DNA of 64,000 bases from positions 620,001 to 684,000 of the forward strand of contig JABBOT010000004.1 of the NCBI GenBank assembly GCA_016165875.1, written 5' to 3'. Positions 46,901 to 58,390 of the stretch are shown in pieces. The position numbers were made by a program, and so were the translations under genes. Positions within the stretch are counted from its first letter, which is position 1. Each line of letters begins with the position of its first letter. The DNA comes from Acanthopleura granulata. Its lineage: Eukaryota; Mollusca; Polyplacophora; Chitonida; Chitonidae. The notes below the pieces were generated by a model, which saw nothing but the letters and a program-made list of their open reading frames with translations, had not been told where the DNA came from and made no database searches.

Positions 46901-47439
46901 TATCCCTGACAACATTTGCCTTGTCTATTGAGCACAGGAGTTGGCCTGTGCTGTAACCAAACCTGCATTTTACCAGCAGGAGTTCTCAATTCCAATCTCA
47001 CAAAAAAAAGACTTATTGTAGGCTTTTTATCTGGAATGGCGCCGCTCGCCAGCAGCAAAAAGACGAGTGGCATAGGAAGTGCCACTTAAAGTTATGATCT
47101 GTCATATAGCCTGAAAGAACACGTCAATGAAAAGCCGTTATTACCCTTCTGTTTTCTGAGCTGTATACAGGCTAAGGATGCCTTCACCAAGATAAAGATG
47201 TGTATTTGCAGTGACGTGGTATGTATTCAGACGTCCATTGAGATAAAATGAGCCAATTATGCGGAGCTGTTTATAGTTATCCATGGAAACAAGAAGATCT
47301 GAAAGAAAAATAACTTTGAATGAAGTTGTTGAATTTTCATGTTGAATAGCTGATCGTAATATGAGTTACAAATTGTATGCTATGAAACTTCAATACAAAA
47401 AGCACGTAGTTATTGCATACACATGTACATATGGTGTAG
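43991..47439. other. No gene; a possible conserved non-coding block at 46.8-47.3 kb
   Basis: No supported coding frame. The interval 46,800-47,300 is non-repetitive and of high complexity for this region (for example CTGGAATGGCGCCGCTCGCC and GTTTATAGTTATCCATGGAA). It is a candidate regulatory element that needs a comparative alignment. Confidence 0.25.
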
Positions 47440-47800
47440 TCACTGTATGTGATGCTTGGCTGTGTATGCCTGTGTGTGGACAGTACCACTTCACACAACT
47501 GTTGCCATGAAATGGCATGTAACACCCACAACATTCATGTTGATTTTCATGAGAAATATTATGTTGGGGTAGTCTTGCATAGAGTTCATGAACACAAAGC
47601 CTGGCCTAGACGATGTATTGTTTGTGACAGCAGCTACAGTATGTCCCACAGCAAACCTATGGATTTTCACGCAAAATATTATGTTGGTGTATTGTTACTT
47701 AGAGCTTGTAAACAGTTCTTGATCCAGACTGTACATTGTGTATGGGGACATGTGTTTGTTAACCAGCTATGTTATATGTCAGCATATAAGTTCAGATGCT
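47440..47800. repeat. Tandem repeat, unit 120 bp, about three diverged units
   Basis: TGATTTTCATGAGAAATATT at 47541 and GGATTTTCACGCAAAATATT at 47661 are 120 bases apart, followed by ATGTTGGGGTAGT and ATGTTGGTGTATT. Because 120 is divisible by three, a 140-codon frame stays open across the array. I do not regard it as a gene. Confidence 0.55.
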
Positions 47801-49633
47801 ATGCAAAGGCAGTGTGTGTTTATTGTGCAATGCACTCTGATGTGCTTCCACATAGAATGGTAAATCATTGAGCTGATCTATCTATGTTTACCGCTCAGCC
47901 TGGGGTGTGTACTTGGTGGAGGGTTAGGGTTGGATTGTGGGCTACAGTATCCTGATCAGGTCTCAAGATAGCCACACAGACTGTACCACGCTATCATGCA
48001 CAAGTAGGGTCTGGACTTGTTTGTTTTCACAGATGGTGCACTCTGGGATAAAGATGTGATAGCTGTATTGTACTAGTGACCTACAGGTATAATCCCCCAG
48101 CTAATGAACACAGCATCTTAGCTGATGTTGGGAAGCACCCCAGCTTTCTTCCAGGACTACATTGCTAGTACATTTAGTAGATACATGTTCTGCTTACACT
48201 ATGACGTTCTTATACATGAATAGCATAAATAAAATTTTCGACTCCAGTACTTGAGCAACCTTCAGGTTCCTTTTTGACTGGTGCATTGTGGTTCATCACT
48301 TTTGGCAATTAACAGATCGTTCCAACCATGAAATGAGTTAATTCTTATGGTCTTTGGATATATATTATATCACTTAAAAAGTCAAAGCTAAATATTTACT
48401 TCAGGCCTGCTTACTGTATACAGAAAATACATAAATTTTTACACACATGAATACATACAAGTTTACACACATGAATACATACACATTATTTATTGCATTT
48501 ATTTAATTGATTCTTAGTTAGAACCACATATAAGAAATTTCCTTTCGTATGATGGTAGTCAATTTTACAGATGGAGAAAACCGGAGTGCCACTTGCCACT
48601 ACGATGCACAAATATGCAACATGTTGCCAGTTCAGTTCAGTCATATTGGATTATCCACATGTGTGTCAACCTTTGTAAAAAACAAAAACATAGACAGATG
48701 TACCTGTACCAAACTTGACTGGAGAAAGTAAAATTTAGAGTCCTCCTTTGATGTCACCAACAGATTTAAGACCAAAACCTGTGGTTATAACTGATATGTT
48801 GAAAGGTATGTTTAGATATACTGAAAGGACAGTAAATCCAAAGCAAAAAACAACCTTAGAAGCAGTGCAAAATTCTCAAAATATCTCAAAATAAAAATAA
48901 TACAGTGCAAAGTTATGGTGGTAAGGGTTCAAGAAATACGTGTACATTGTGTAGTTCTAGGCCCAGATCAAGATGCTGCTGTCTGACTCATCACAATGCT
49001 CAGTTTAAATATAGACCCTATGAAGATAACTAACTAGCAAAGGCTGGTGGAGAGTACTGAGTTGTGCCTCCCACTGGCAGTGAAGTGGTCAGTGATAGCT
49101 TCATGATAGCCCAATCAGGGGAAGGGGCCCCATAACTCAATCTGTAACAAGCTAGACAGCCCTTCCACCCCTGTATCCTCTCTCTCTCTTTCTCTCTCAT
49201 ACACACATCATCCAGAGGCCAGACACACCATCCATGCACACAGGTCTGTAGTAAAAGAAGCACAAATACATGTACTTTAGCATCAGCAGTTTTCTGTCTT
49301 TTTGAGATATGCTTTGATGATTAAGTTTCAGAGGTTTTTTTTGTCCACTTCAAAAGCACTGTACTTTTGCATAAATAGGAAGAAAAAAGTAATGTATGCC
49401 TGTACATTTTAGGCATAAAATAGATGTTTAAACTGTTTTTCAAATCAGCTTCCATGATTTCATAAGCTCAAGAAGGTAACCATTTTATCATTTTCTGAGG
49501 CATTGATACATGCATTGGCAAATGATATTTAGTTTTGATATACATCCAAAGACCATATCCCAGATGTGTGGTGAATTGCATGATGGATTTGATTATAACC
49601 ATTCTTCTTCCTAAAAGGAATCCGAGTATTATT
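47801..49633. other. No gene recognised
   Basis: Contains a short 27-base duplication at 48,440-48,485 (ACACACATGAATACATACA) and a TCTCTCTC stretch near 49,180. Confidence 0.3.
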
Positions 49634-50655
49634 ATTATTTGGTGTACCTTCATGTTTATATTTCTCCTCACTCGGCAGTCATTTGGTTCACCTTCATGTT
49701 TATTTTTCTCCTCACTCGGCAGTTATTGGTTCACCTTCATGGTTTTCAGTGTTTCTCCTAACTCGGCAGTTATTTGGTTCACCTTCATGGTTGTGAGTGA
49801 GTGTCTCTTCTCCCAGGGCAGTTATTATGTGCACCTTCATGGTTGTCAGTGTTTCTCCTCAGTCAGCAGTTATTTGGTTCACCGTCATAGTTGTCAGTGT
49901 TTCTCCTAACTCGGCAGTTATTTGGTTCACCTTCATGGTTGTCAATGTTTCTCCTCACTCAGCAGTTATTTGATTCACTTTCATGGTTGTGAGTGAGTGT
50001 CTCTTCTCCCAGGGCAGTTATTATGTGCACCTTCATGGTTGTCAGTGTTTCTCCTCACTTGGCAGTTATTTGGTTCACTGTCATGGTTGTCGGTGTTTCT
50101 CCTCTCTCAGCAGTTATTTTGTTCACCTTCATGGTTGTCGGTGTTTCACCTCACTCGGCAGTTATTTGGTGTACCTTCATGTTAATGTTTCTCCTCACTC
50201 GGCAGTTATTTGGTTCACTTTCATGTTTATGTTTCTCCTCACTTGGCAGTTATTTGGTTCACCTTCATGGTTGTCAGCGTTTCTCCTCACTCGGCAGTTA
50301 TTTGGTTCACTGTCATGGTTGTCAGTGTTTCTCCTCACTCGGCAGTTATTTGGTTCACCGTCATGGTTGTCAGTGTTTCTCCTCACTTGGCAGTTATTTG
50401 GTTCACCGTCATGGTTGTCAGTGTTTCTCCTCACTAGGCAGTTATGTGGTTCACTTTCATGGTTGTCAGTGTTTCTCCTCACTCGGCAGTTATTTGGTTC
50501 ACCCTCATGGTTTATCAGTGTTTCTCCTCAGTCAGCAGTTATTTGGTTCATCGTCATAGTTGTCAGTGTTTCTCCTCACTCGGCAGTTATTTGGTTCACC
50601 TTCATGGATGTCAGTGTTTCTCCTCCATGGCAGTCCTGTTATTCACCATCATGTG
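49634..50655. repeat. 48-bp minisatellite, about 20 units
   Basis: The unit is 48 bases: GTTATTTGGTTCACCTTCAT, then GGTTGTCAGTGTTTCTCCTC, then ACTCGGCA. Unit boundaries fall at about 50,293, 50,341, 50,389, 50,437, 50,485 and 50,533. A longer variant carrying GTGAGTGAGTGTCTCTTCTC occurs at 49,794 and 49,989, about 198 bases apart, which indicates a higher-order duplication. Because 48 is divisible by three, all forward frames and one reverse frame stay open for long stretches (up to 232 codons). These are repeat artefacts, not proteins. Confidence 0.95.
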
Positions 50656-51543
50656 TTTCATCATGTGCACCCCCATATTAATTTGTGATCCTCCTCCTCA
50701 TTTATTATGGGCACCTTTAGACCTTGACCACTGTATAATTTATATATAATGTATACCAATATTGGTTCAGTAAGTAGGTCATTACAGTTTAAAAATCTTC
50801 GCAGATGTACATAGAGAACAGTAAATCAGCTTATGTTAAGGTAACAGCCACAGAAAAACTACATTAAGAAAATGCATTGATAACACTATAACGCAGATAT
50901 ATGGTTTCCTATTCGGATAATTCCTTTCCTATTTTGTCATTTTCCTATGCCTTGTAATGTACATGTACGTGAGTGTATGTATCTGTTTTTTCAAGTGTTC
51001 AATTTACCAGGCAGACTTCACTCAGTTAGACTCTGTTGCATGGCGGATGAGTTCACAGAGCCTCCTAATACAGTCCTCTGTGTATAAACACCCAGTAAAT
51101 TGAGCCGCATTTAATCTGATAAAAGCAGCCCAAAACTGCAAAAGCATGCTGATCCCAACTGTAGCCAGGATCAAATAACCCTTCTGCTGAAGGGGACTGG
51201 TATGTTTTAGTAATGGTAGTTATAGGACATAGTACATGTCTGGTAGCCTTGGCTCTTCTGGCTTATCAACAAGCTCGGATACTCTTCTAGCCCTCAAAGG
51301 GTACCTACTACTCAGGATAGAGGTATGCTCCTACAACAACTTTGATCATCAGGTTTGTTGCAGTTTGAGCCATGATGTTTAATATAGTTTTAATAGGGTG
51401 TATGGGGCTCTTTGGGTGAAAGCCTTTTCAGTGAAGCCTTGATCCAAGTATGAGGTTGTAGACTTGAATCTACAAGCAGTTTATCAGAGGCTGTAAGCCA
51501 GGATATGCTTAAAGAGTTATTTTGGTGTTGAAACACCTGTTTC
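50656..51543. other. No gene; high-complexity block at 51.0-51.2 kb
   Basis: Non-repetitive sequence including GCATGGCGGATGAGTTCACA and ATTTAATCTGATAAAAGCAG. No coding frame is supported. Confidence 0.25.
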
Positions 51544-51791
51544 GTATTTAGTTATTTATTTATTTGATTGGTGTTTTACACCGTACTCAAGAATGTTTCA
51601 TTTATACGACGGCAGCCAGCTTTATGGTGGGAGGAAACCGGCAGAGCCCGGGGGAGACCCACGACCATACGTAGGTTGCTGATAGACCTTCCCACGTACA
51701 GCAGGAGAGCTGGACTTGAACTCACAGCAATGGGAGGCTTCGGGTCATTGCACTGCTATAGCGCACTAACTGACTGAGCCACAGAGGTCCC
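51544..51791 (-). mobile_element. SINE family 1, full length, reverse, with probable target duplication
   Basis: The most complete copy. On the minus strand it reads CCTCTGTGGCTCAGTCAGTT, GTGCGCTATAGCAGTGCAAT, a B-box-like GAGTTCAAGTCC, ACGTGGGAAGGTCTATCAGC, GGTTTCCTCCCACCATAAAG and GAGTACGGTGTAAAACACCA. The tail is AATAAATAAATAAC. CACCTGTTTC (51534-51543) and CACCTGTGTC (51792-51801) flank it with one mismatch. Confidence 0.9.
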
Positions 51792-51801
51792 CACCTGTGT
51801 C

Positions 51802-52368
51802 TTAAAACTAACGTGAAACAGTAAAGATTGGGTCTGAATCGCTTTCTAAATTTTGAAAGTATTGCAGTGTGGTGAACACAATACTTTAAGTTTCATCAAA
51901 GAATATGAAAAAAAAAATGTTTAACCAATTCCTGACATGTATCCACAAAAGGAAGCTTCCCTTTTAAACACTCTTGATGATGTCCTAGCTCTAGCTGGTC
52001 ACATCTGCCTGATTTGGCCTCAAATAAGGCACATTATCACATCACACTAGGGGAATAATAAATGGTAAAACAATATCATCAAAATCTTGTTTGGAATTAG
52101 CAAACTTTATTTATAGGTGGACTGTTCTTGTAAGAAGTGTTCTACTTTATTTCTCTCTACCCTTTAAATTAAATTTAGGACTTTCAGTTTATTTCTGGTG
52201 CCTATCAAATATAATCTATTGGCTGTGTGTTCTCCTGAGCCCTGAGCATTGTTCCCTCAAAGTTAACGTGGCTTTCCTTAATGGCACTTCCTGCAAAATT
52301 GACTTGCCAAAAATATGTCATGTATCTACAAATAATTACCTAGGCATTCTGGTTTCCTCCACCTTAAT
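51802..52368. other. No gene; long AT-rich frame of doubtful value
   Basis: A 185-codon frame (52091-52648, +) starts here. It overlaps the left arm of an inverted repeat and has no recognisable domain, so I do not call it a gene. Confidence 0.3.
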
Positions 52369-52600
52369 TCGAAATTGCTGTGACGTTGGGCTTTGCATTA
52401 GAAATGACATTATCTCTCAAACACCCACTTCAGAGAAATTTAGTATGAGAAACATGGTGACTAACAGTTGGGACCCTGAAAAAGCAGTCCACATACCTCC
52501 AGTTGGTCAAATCCTCCTCTTAACATCTCCCTTTCTCATTGCCACACTTAATTTTGTAAGAGTAATCCAATTTAGTATCATTTTTAAGGAGAAAGGATGT
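52369..52600 (-). repeat. Inverted repeat, left arm
   Basis: Its reverse complement contains GGATTACTCTTACAAAATTA, GGGAGATGTTAAGAGGAGGA, TTTGACCAACTGGAGGTATG and CAACTGTTAGTCACCATGTT. These match the right arm at 52943-53145 at roughly 80 percent by eye, with an extra 20-25 bases in this arm. Confidence 0.8.
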
Positions 52601-52942
52601 AGGATATGTGGTACTGACATGTTTTCAAGACAGCCGCCATACAAGTAAATCGATAAATGCAATTCTGGGAATGTGCCCATAACAGGACGTGTTACATTTC
52701 TCACAACGTGTTTTTTTCTTTTCAAAACTCTCCCGAATTATTTTTGCAGTGCACTTCTGAAATCTTTTTAGTTGTTTTATTTATAGTATTGTTGTTTTGC
52801 ACTATCTGAAAGTTAGCTGTGAATTGTGCACTCCAGTTCAGGTGTTGGTGACGATTCATATGTTTACGTGCATGACCCATTTACACGACACTGGAAGTGG
52901 TGGATGTTTCAAAGGGAATGGCACCATTGTAACTTGGAGGCA

Positions 52943-53145
52943 CTTTCAGGAGAAATGAAACTTTACTGGATTACCCTTACAAAATTATGTGTGGCGATGG
53001 AAAGGGGAGATGTTACGATGAGGATTTGACCAGCTAGAGGTATGTGGATTGCTTTTTCGTTGTCCCAGCTGTTAGTCACCACATTTCTCTCACTAGATCT
53101 CTCTGACATGGGTGTTGCAAATCCCAACCTCAGAGCTATCTCAGA
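52943..53145 (+). repeat. Inverted repeat, right arm
   Basis: Contains GGATTACCCTTACAAAATTA, GGGAGATGTTACGATGAGGA, TTTGACCAGCTAGAGGTATG and CAGCTGTTAGTCACCACATT, mirrored by the left arm about 340 bases away. Either an unknown dispersed repeat inserted twice in opposite orientations, or the arms belong to one foldback element. Confidence 0.8.
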
Positions 53146-53184
53146 CTGCCTTCATATGTAATACTGACTGCCCTCATGCACCCT

Positions 53185-53265
53185 AGTTTCCTCTACTCGC
53201 AATAATGATTGCCATAGTACGTTAAGAAAATCTTGAGTACAGCATTAAACAACAATGAATTAAAT
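53185..53265 (+). mobile_element. SINE family 1 3' remnant
   Basis: TAGTTTCCTCTACTCGCAAT, AATCTTGAGTACAGCATTAA and AACAACAATGAATTAAA match the 3' half of the family in decayed form. Confidence 0.45.
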
Positions 53266-53910
53266 AGTTTGCTCCAAAGGTGAATTATTTTTGTAAGGCA
53301 GTCATAGCATTATTATTTTTACAACTGAACAACTTTTTTCAAAATTTCAAGTGTAAAACATTTTGTATGAGTTGATGGCTATTCATCTTTGATGTTATGT
53401 AATGTTTTGATGTGTATGTACATGTACGTCTTTGTATAAATGACACCTGCAGACATAAGTTTCCAGACGTGAGTCCATTAGGCCTGCATTGTAAAACACT
53501 GAAGCACTTGAGCACTGGATGCACATGTCTTTTCTCATAGACCTGGTGTCTGCTTATCAGGATTTACCATTTTTGCACTGGTGACTGTCAGGATTTACTC
53601 TTCTGCAATGGATGATGTTTCTCCTCTATACACACTCATAAATATTATTGCCAGTTATAATATAAAAAACCCCTGCTGGTGAAGAATAGGGATGGGTTGC
53701 ACATAAATAACCACGAGTTATCAGGGAAGCCTCAGCAAGGCTCTGCATGAAGACTGGTGTGTCAATACAGTTATTGGTGTTTCTGGTTTGCCCATCTTCT
53801 CTTCACTGTCCTGCTGTCTGCAGTTTACCATAGCTTTATGGTATGTTTGCGTCCAGCCTGTCATGTATATGATTGCTTGTGAACCGCTCATATAAATTGG
53901 ATCAATGTGC
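53266..53910. other. No gene seen
   Basis: No supported coding frame or repeat. Confidence 0.3.
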
Positions 53911-54236
53911 ACAAGGTGTTTCCATGGGGTCAGGATATCCGGGATCAACCCTGGGTTGGATCATACCAAAGACTTTTTAAAATGATACTTCTTGCTGCCT
54001 CACTTGACACTCGGCACTTAGAGGTTAGAGCAGGGAAATAGGACTGATCAGCCTGGTGTTAGTATAATGTGACTTAGGGTGGAATGTCATGTCTAGCGTC
54101 TTCGGCATGATGCTCCAGTGACGGCAGTGCTTAAGCGGCATGGAATTGACCTGCCACAAGGAGACACTGCATATCTATCATTTTAAGGACTGAAAAATTG
54201 TTGAGTAAAAGGTAAAATCTAAGCATACATACATAC
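53911..54236 (+). mobile_element. SINE family 2 (copy 3)
   Basis: CCGGGATCAACCCTGGGTTG (B-box region) is followed by ATACCAAAGACTTTTTAAAA and CACTTAGAGGTTAGAGCAGG. GGAATGTCATGTCTAGCGTC comes next, and the tail is AAGCATACATACATACG. The 5' part of the tRNA-like head is decayed. Confidence 0.75.
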
Positions 54237-54282
54237 GAGGGAAAGTTCTTCAGTAACCTATCAAAGATTATTAGTTTACCTT

Positions 54283-54397
54283 GGTCAGTTGGTTTCTTGC
54301 ATCCATAAATATGACATGGCATAAGTGAAATATTTTAGAGTTTTTAGGCAATGAAGAACAATCAGGTAAATAAATGAATAAATAAATGTTACTGAAG
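54283..54397 (+). mobile_element. SINE family 1 remnant
   Basis: GGTCAGTTGGTTTCTTGC, TAAGTGAAATATTTTAGAG and CAATCAGGTAAATAAATGAA, ending in AATAAATAAATG, fit the family with a large internal loss. Confidence 0.4.
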
Positions 54398-54749
54398 TCC
54401 ATATAACTAACTCCATAGGTTACAACCGGCAATTCCATCAAAGTATAGTCTTGTAAGGGTGTATAGTATATCAAAGAGAATTGTATTCTTCTGTCATTGT
54501 TTTGGAGGTAGTGTTATACAGTATAGTCTAGTCAAGAACGATTGGGTTATAGTCACCCAGTGGCCCATCACAACAGATGTAACATTGCACTCTAGACTTG
54601 TTGTTCAGCATGCAAGGACACCTAAGAAAATAGGACAATTGAAAATTAAGAAATATGGGATGATTCTTGTAATAATTGCTGGCTGGTTTAAGAAATTTGC
54701 AGGGTAATGATTGCAGGAACTACCTGAGTAACTACCAAGAAAAACTTGA

Positions 54750-54950
54750 TGGGGCAGGCTGTTGAAGGATGGGAAAGTGGATGGTATAGTGTTGAAGGAT
54801 GTGAAAATAGGTTGCAAAGCTTTGAAGGATGGGAAAGTGGGCCGCAAAGTTTTGAAGGATGGAAATGTTAGTGACAGAGCTTTGAAGGATGGGAAAGTGA
54901 GTGACAGAGCTTTGAAGGATGGGAAAGTGGATGGGAGAGCATAGGTGGAT
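54750..54950. repeat. 30-bp minisatellite, about six units
   Basis: The unit is GCTTTGAAGGATGGGAAAGT plus GAGTGACAGA, 30 bases. It encodes ten-residue repeats of the form ALKDGKVSDR in one frame because the unit is divisible by three. Diverged units continue to about 55,270 (GAACTGTAGAGCA-type). Not a gene. Confidence 0.85.
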
Positions 54951-55568
54951 ATGAAAGTTGGTGGAAGAGCACTGTGTATGATGGAATAGTAGGTGGGAGC
55001 TGTGTATAGTTAGAAGCATTAGATAATGGGTGAAGGAACTTTTGTGCCAGATGGTGGACTAAAGAACTGTACCTGTAGGATGATGGCCGGAAACAATGCA
55101 TACCACTTGATGATGGTTGACAGAACTGTAGAGCATTCAATTACGATGAAACAATTTATTTAGCATTCATTGGGTAGTGAATATAAAAAGGGCTATAATA
55201 CATTAAATAATGGATGAAAGAACTGCAAAGCAGTGAAGCTGTAGAGCACTGAAAATTTGGTGAGTGAACTGTAGTTCAGTATGAACTTGTGTGTAATTGG
55301 CAGTATGTTGTTAACTTGAAATATTGCATGAGAATGCAGTGTGTAGTACATTGACATGAGAATTTGTAATATCACTTAAGGCATCTGTAAATTATAAGAT
55401 ATTATTAAGCTTAACTATATTTTAGCATGAAGGGCCTTTCAAGTGAGATTAAGTTGGTGTAATGTGGTACTAATGATGGCACTGTTGATGGGGTATTAAA
55501 GATCATTAATAAACATTAAAGAGTTCAAATTATACTTTAAAATCTGCTGATTTGAAGATTTCCTTCAG
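54951..55568. other. No gene; decayed extension of the 30-bp repeat, then AT-rich DNA
   Basis: GTGGAAGAGCACTG, GAAGGAACTTTTGTG and similar fragments echo the repeat unit. Nothing coding is supported. Confidence 0.3.
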
Positions 55569-55716
55569 TGCGTAACACACTTGGGGTCCTGATAGTCTTG
55601 AAGGACGCATGCAAATGTCCAGGGAGTAGGAAAGTGCCGGGAACTATGCCTGAAGTGGGGAAAGTTGAGGACATTGTGGAGCTGATGATACATTGACCAG
55701 AGCTGGATCATCTGGG
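55569..55716 (+). other. Exon-like block, possibly 5' UTR
   Basis: GAAGATTTCCTTCAG is a strong acceptor and CTGGG|GTAAGTGT a strong donor, 148 bases apart. One frame is open for about 40 codons (RNTLGVLIVLKDACKCPG; VEDIVELMIH) but meets a TGA before the donor. It may therefore be a non-coding leader exon of the gene suggested at 58.2 kb. Confidence 0.3.
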
Positions 55717-58246
55717 GTAAGTGTCTGTGGTCTTGGGGATGGGGGGTTTATAGCCTCACCACACTCTCATAGTTGTTCTCACAGTATACATACACACGAC
55801 ACAGTTGCCTGTGCAGAGCAATTGTAGTACAGTTGTAGTAAAAATCAACTTCAAGAGAATGTCCTCATTCTTTAGTGAACTGTCCGCTAACAGGATTATC
55901 TCCTTTTCTGATAGCACCTCTCTGACCCCAGTGGTGATAATGACAGAGGGCAGGAGCAGTTGGTCAGCACCAGGCTGTGTCGGATTATGCAGCGTAAATT
56001 AACATGCACTAGACACAAACGGGACTAGAAATCCCTGTCGGTATTGAGAATAGACAAGTGTCTGTGTATTCAATAAAAAAAAACATGGGTTGTAAATGGA
56101 GATGAAAGCGGACCAAGTGGCTTGGTCGATATTGACAAGAGGTCGGTTTTTAGATGTGTCAGTGTTTGGCAAGTTTCACTATATGTTTTCACCCACATAA
56201 ACTCTTGTGAGTTTCCTATAACAGAAAACATATCAGAAACGTACGAGAAGTTTAAGATGCAAATTAGTTCACGTGTGAGAACTTCTAAACTGTAATGTTC
56301 CGAGTAGAGGGGTCGTCTATAGTGTGACTGTCCACTGCTGCTGTGATTGGCGTAATCAGAATATCTAATGAATCTGAAATACTACCCAAAGAATCTTACC
56401 TCATAAGATTCTCGTATTAGATTTTTTTTGGCTTGTGTTTTGACTCATTTGAGGACATATTCTCATAGGATAAATAGACAAAAAGATGAAATCTCATAGG
56501 AGATGGAGAGTTTTTTGTAAAGAAGTACATAAGTATATTTGGGTCTTTTTGGTTATGGGTATGATAATGTTAACTGATAAAATGATGTATATCTGCACAT
56601 GTTGGATTGGTGTAGTTATATATTGTGTAATATTGGTTGACCCATATGGCATGCATCTACTTGGATGTAACACCACATACATGTACGCAAATAAATTGTT
56701 CAACCATTTTGAGAGGATATAATGATGAAAGTGTAATGTAATGAAAAAGTACAATTATCGAATCCAGTATGAAATGAAGAGAGGTCCATTTTTATACAGG
56801 ATTTTTTTTGTCCTGTAAATTTTGTTTTTAATTTGAAAACTTTGTGTTCAATAAAATCTGGCTGAATTACTCCCAACGGTAAAACTCATTGAACAGCTTA
56901 CATGAAGCTCAAAAACATTTGAGACCAGTTTGGAATTGGAATGCATTTGCTTGTTAATACTGTTAAATACCTTAGCTCTAACATTTTCCTGCCTCTGTGT
57001 GAGTGTTAGGACAGTTTTTATGAGTGTCTTATCGAGAATAAAAAAAAGATAGTTTTTTGATGAGACCAATATGAAGTTGTTATAATTGGAACCAATGACA
57101 TATTTTTAAAGATGCTGAAATTACCAATTTTACATACAAGAACATACCTTCGTATCATTTAGCTGAGAAACTGAAGACTCCAGGTATATGTATCAGACAG
57201 AGGTCAAACCAGTGAAACTGTGATAAAGTAAAGTTTAATGATGTTCTCCCTGAAGCTGGGCAGGGTGGGGCAACAGCTGAGGGGCCCCTTAACACATGTG
57301 TTGGCCAGATAGGCACATCTGGGGACTGCTCACCCCAGCCAAACCACTTCAGCCATCATCAGGGAGACAGCTACCTCAAGCTACCCACTGGTGGGACCGA
57401 CCAGCCAGCCAGTTCTCTTTAATGCCTGTCCCTGATGTGTGCAGGCAGAGGGAGAGAGGAGGCAGAGTCAGGCTACTGGCCTCAGCAGACAGTATGTGGC
57501 ATTTTGTTTGCACAACTCACTCTACACTTCATGAATCAAACCACAATACTTGTTCTTTGCTGGACACGAGGAGATCTGCCAAGGTTTGAAGATAAGGCTG
57601 TCTGGCTGAATTTCATCTGAAGTTTGTGAAGTTCTCTAGAGGATTGTAGCTGTTCAAGGCTGAAAGGTTATTTCGCTGTACAGCCTATATCACAAGTGCC
57701 ATGGAATTCCCCCCTTCGTCATCTACTTCTCGACTACTTTAGTGCTGATTTATTCCATGACTTCCCTTCTGTGTGTTCACACATAATCAACATTTCAGCA
57801 CCTCTTCAACACACCCTGTTGCTTCTGCCTTGTGAAGGTTTAATTTACAGGTACTGATGCCATGGTCCTTGGGTTCATAACATGTTGATGTAAGCATTCA
57901 GTCAGTCTGAAGATTCTTGTCCTTTTCTTACACTGCAAAATTAAAAGCCTTCAAGCAACGCTCCTTGCAGTTTTGCAAATCAGTGGTTTAATAAGGAGCT
58001 TGCTTTTATGCATAACTTGAAACATCAGATTATGTGAATTTGTGTGAAATCACCATTGACCAGGATTTGGATTTAATAAGGCATTATAAGGATTACATGT
58101 GAAGAAGTTTGGGAAATTTAAGTGTGGCTGGAAAATCCTTTGGATTCTGTGCGGTTTTTGGCTCAGTATGCCGAGGCTTCTAACATGTAATCATTGGCTA
58201 GCAGAATCCAAACTGTTGCACACAAAGTTGTTGGTTCCGATTTTAG
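55717..58246. other. No firm gene; a G/C-richer segment at 57.24-57.64 kb could be leader or promoter
   Basis: The interval 57,240-57,640 stands out as G/C-rich and complex (CAGGGTGGGGCAACAGCTGA; GGTGGGACCGACCAGCCAGC) against AT-rich flanks. It might be an upstream exon or promoter of the candidate exon at 58252-58390. Confidence 0.25.
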
Positions 58247-58251
58247 GAGTG

Positions 58252-58390
58252 ATGATCATGGAATTACGAGTGTCCTTGGTGAGAGTCATGTACACATGGG
58301 CCTTCTGGATGGTGCTCGTAAGTGGTCAGCCAACCTCAGACCTGGGCGTGGTGCCCAAACCGACCAGTGTGCCCGTTCTCACTTCAGATG
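58252..58390 (+). CDS. Candidate first coding exon with signal peptide (partial gene)
   Basis: After an acceptor-like TTGGTTCCGATTTTAG (58246), two in-frame ATGs at 58252 and 58258 open a frame of 46 codons that ends at a perfect donor, GATG|GTAAGTAT. The start resembles a signal peptide: a charged MELRVSLVR, a hydrophobic VMYTWAFWMVLVSG, and a likely cut before QPTSDL. A Pro/Thr/Ser-rich stretch follows (VVPKPTSVPVLTSD). The intron would be phase 1, common after signal peptides. The third positions are G/C-rich, unlike the flanks. An overlapping second frame is also open, so coding is not proven. A secreted or type I membrane protein is the simplest reading. The family is unknown. Confidence 0.4.

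Noticed and set aside
47449..47871. 140-codon frame with a repeated DFHxKYYVGV motif
   Set aside because: The motif repeats because the DNA repeats every 120 bases. There is no domain and the surroundings are AT-rich.
49983..50681. 232-codon open frame that looks like a repeat protein
   Set aside because: It is a by-product of a 48-bp tandem unit. Other forward frames and a reverse frame are equally open, and there is no start or splice context.
52091..52648. 185-codon frame with hydrophobic segments
   Set aside because: It overlaps the left arm of an inverted repeat, uses AT-rich codons and has no recognisable domain or splice context.
54762..54944. Lys/Asp/Gly-rich decapeptide repeats
   Set aside because: The 30-bp minisatellite forces a repeating frame. 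The opposite strand is also open.
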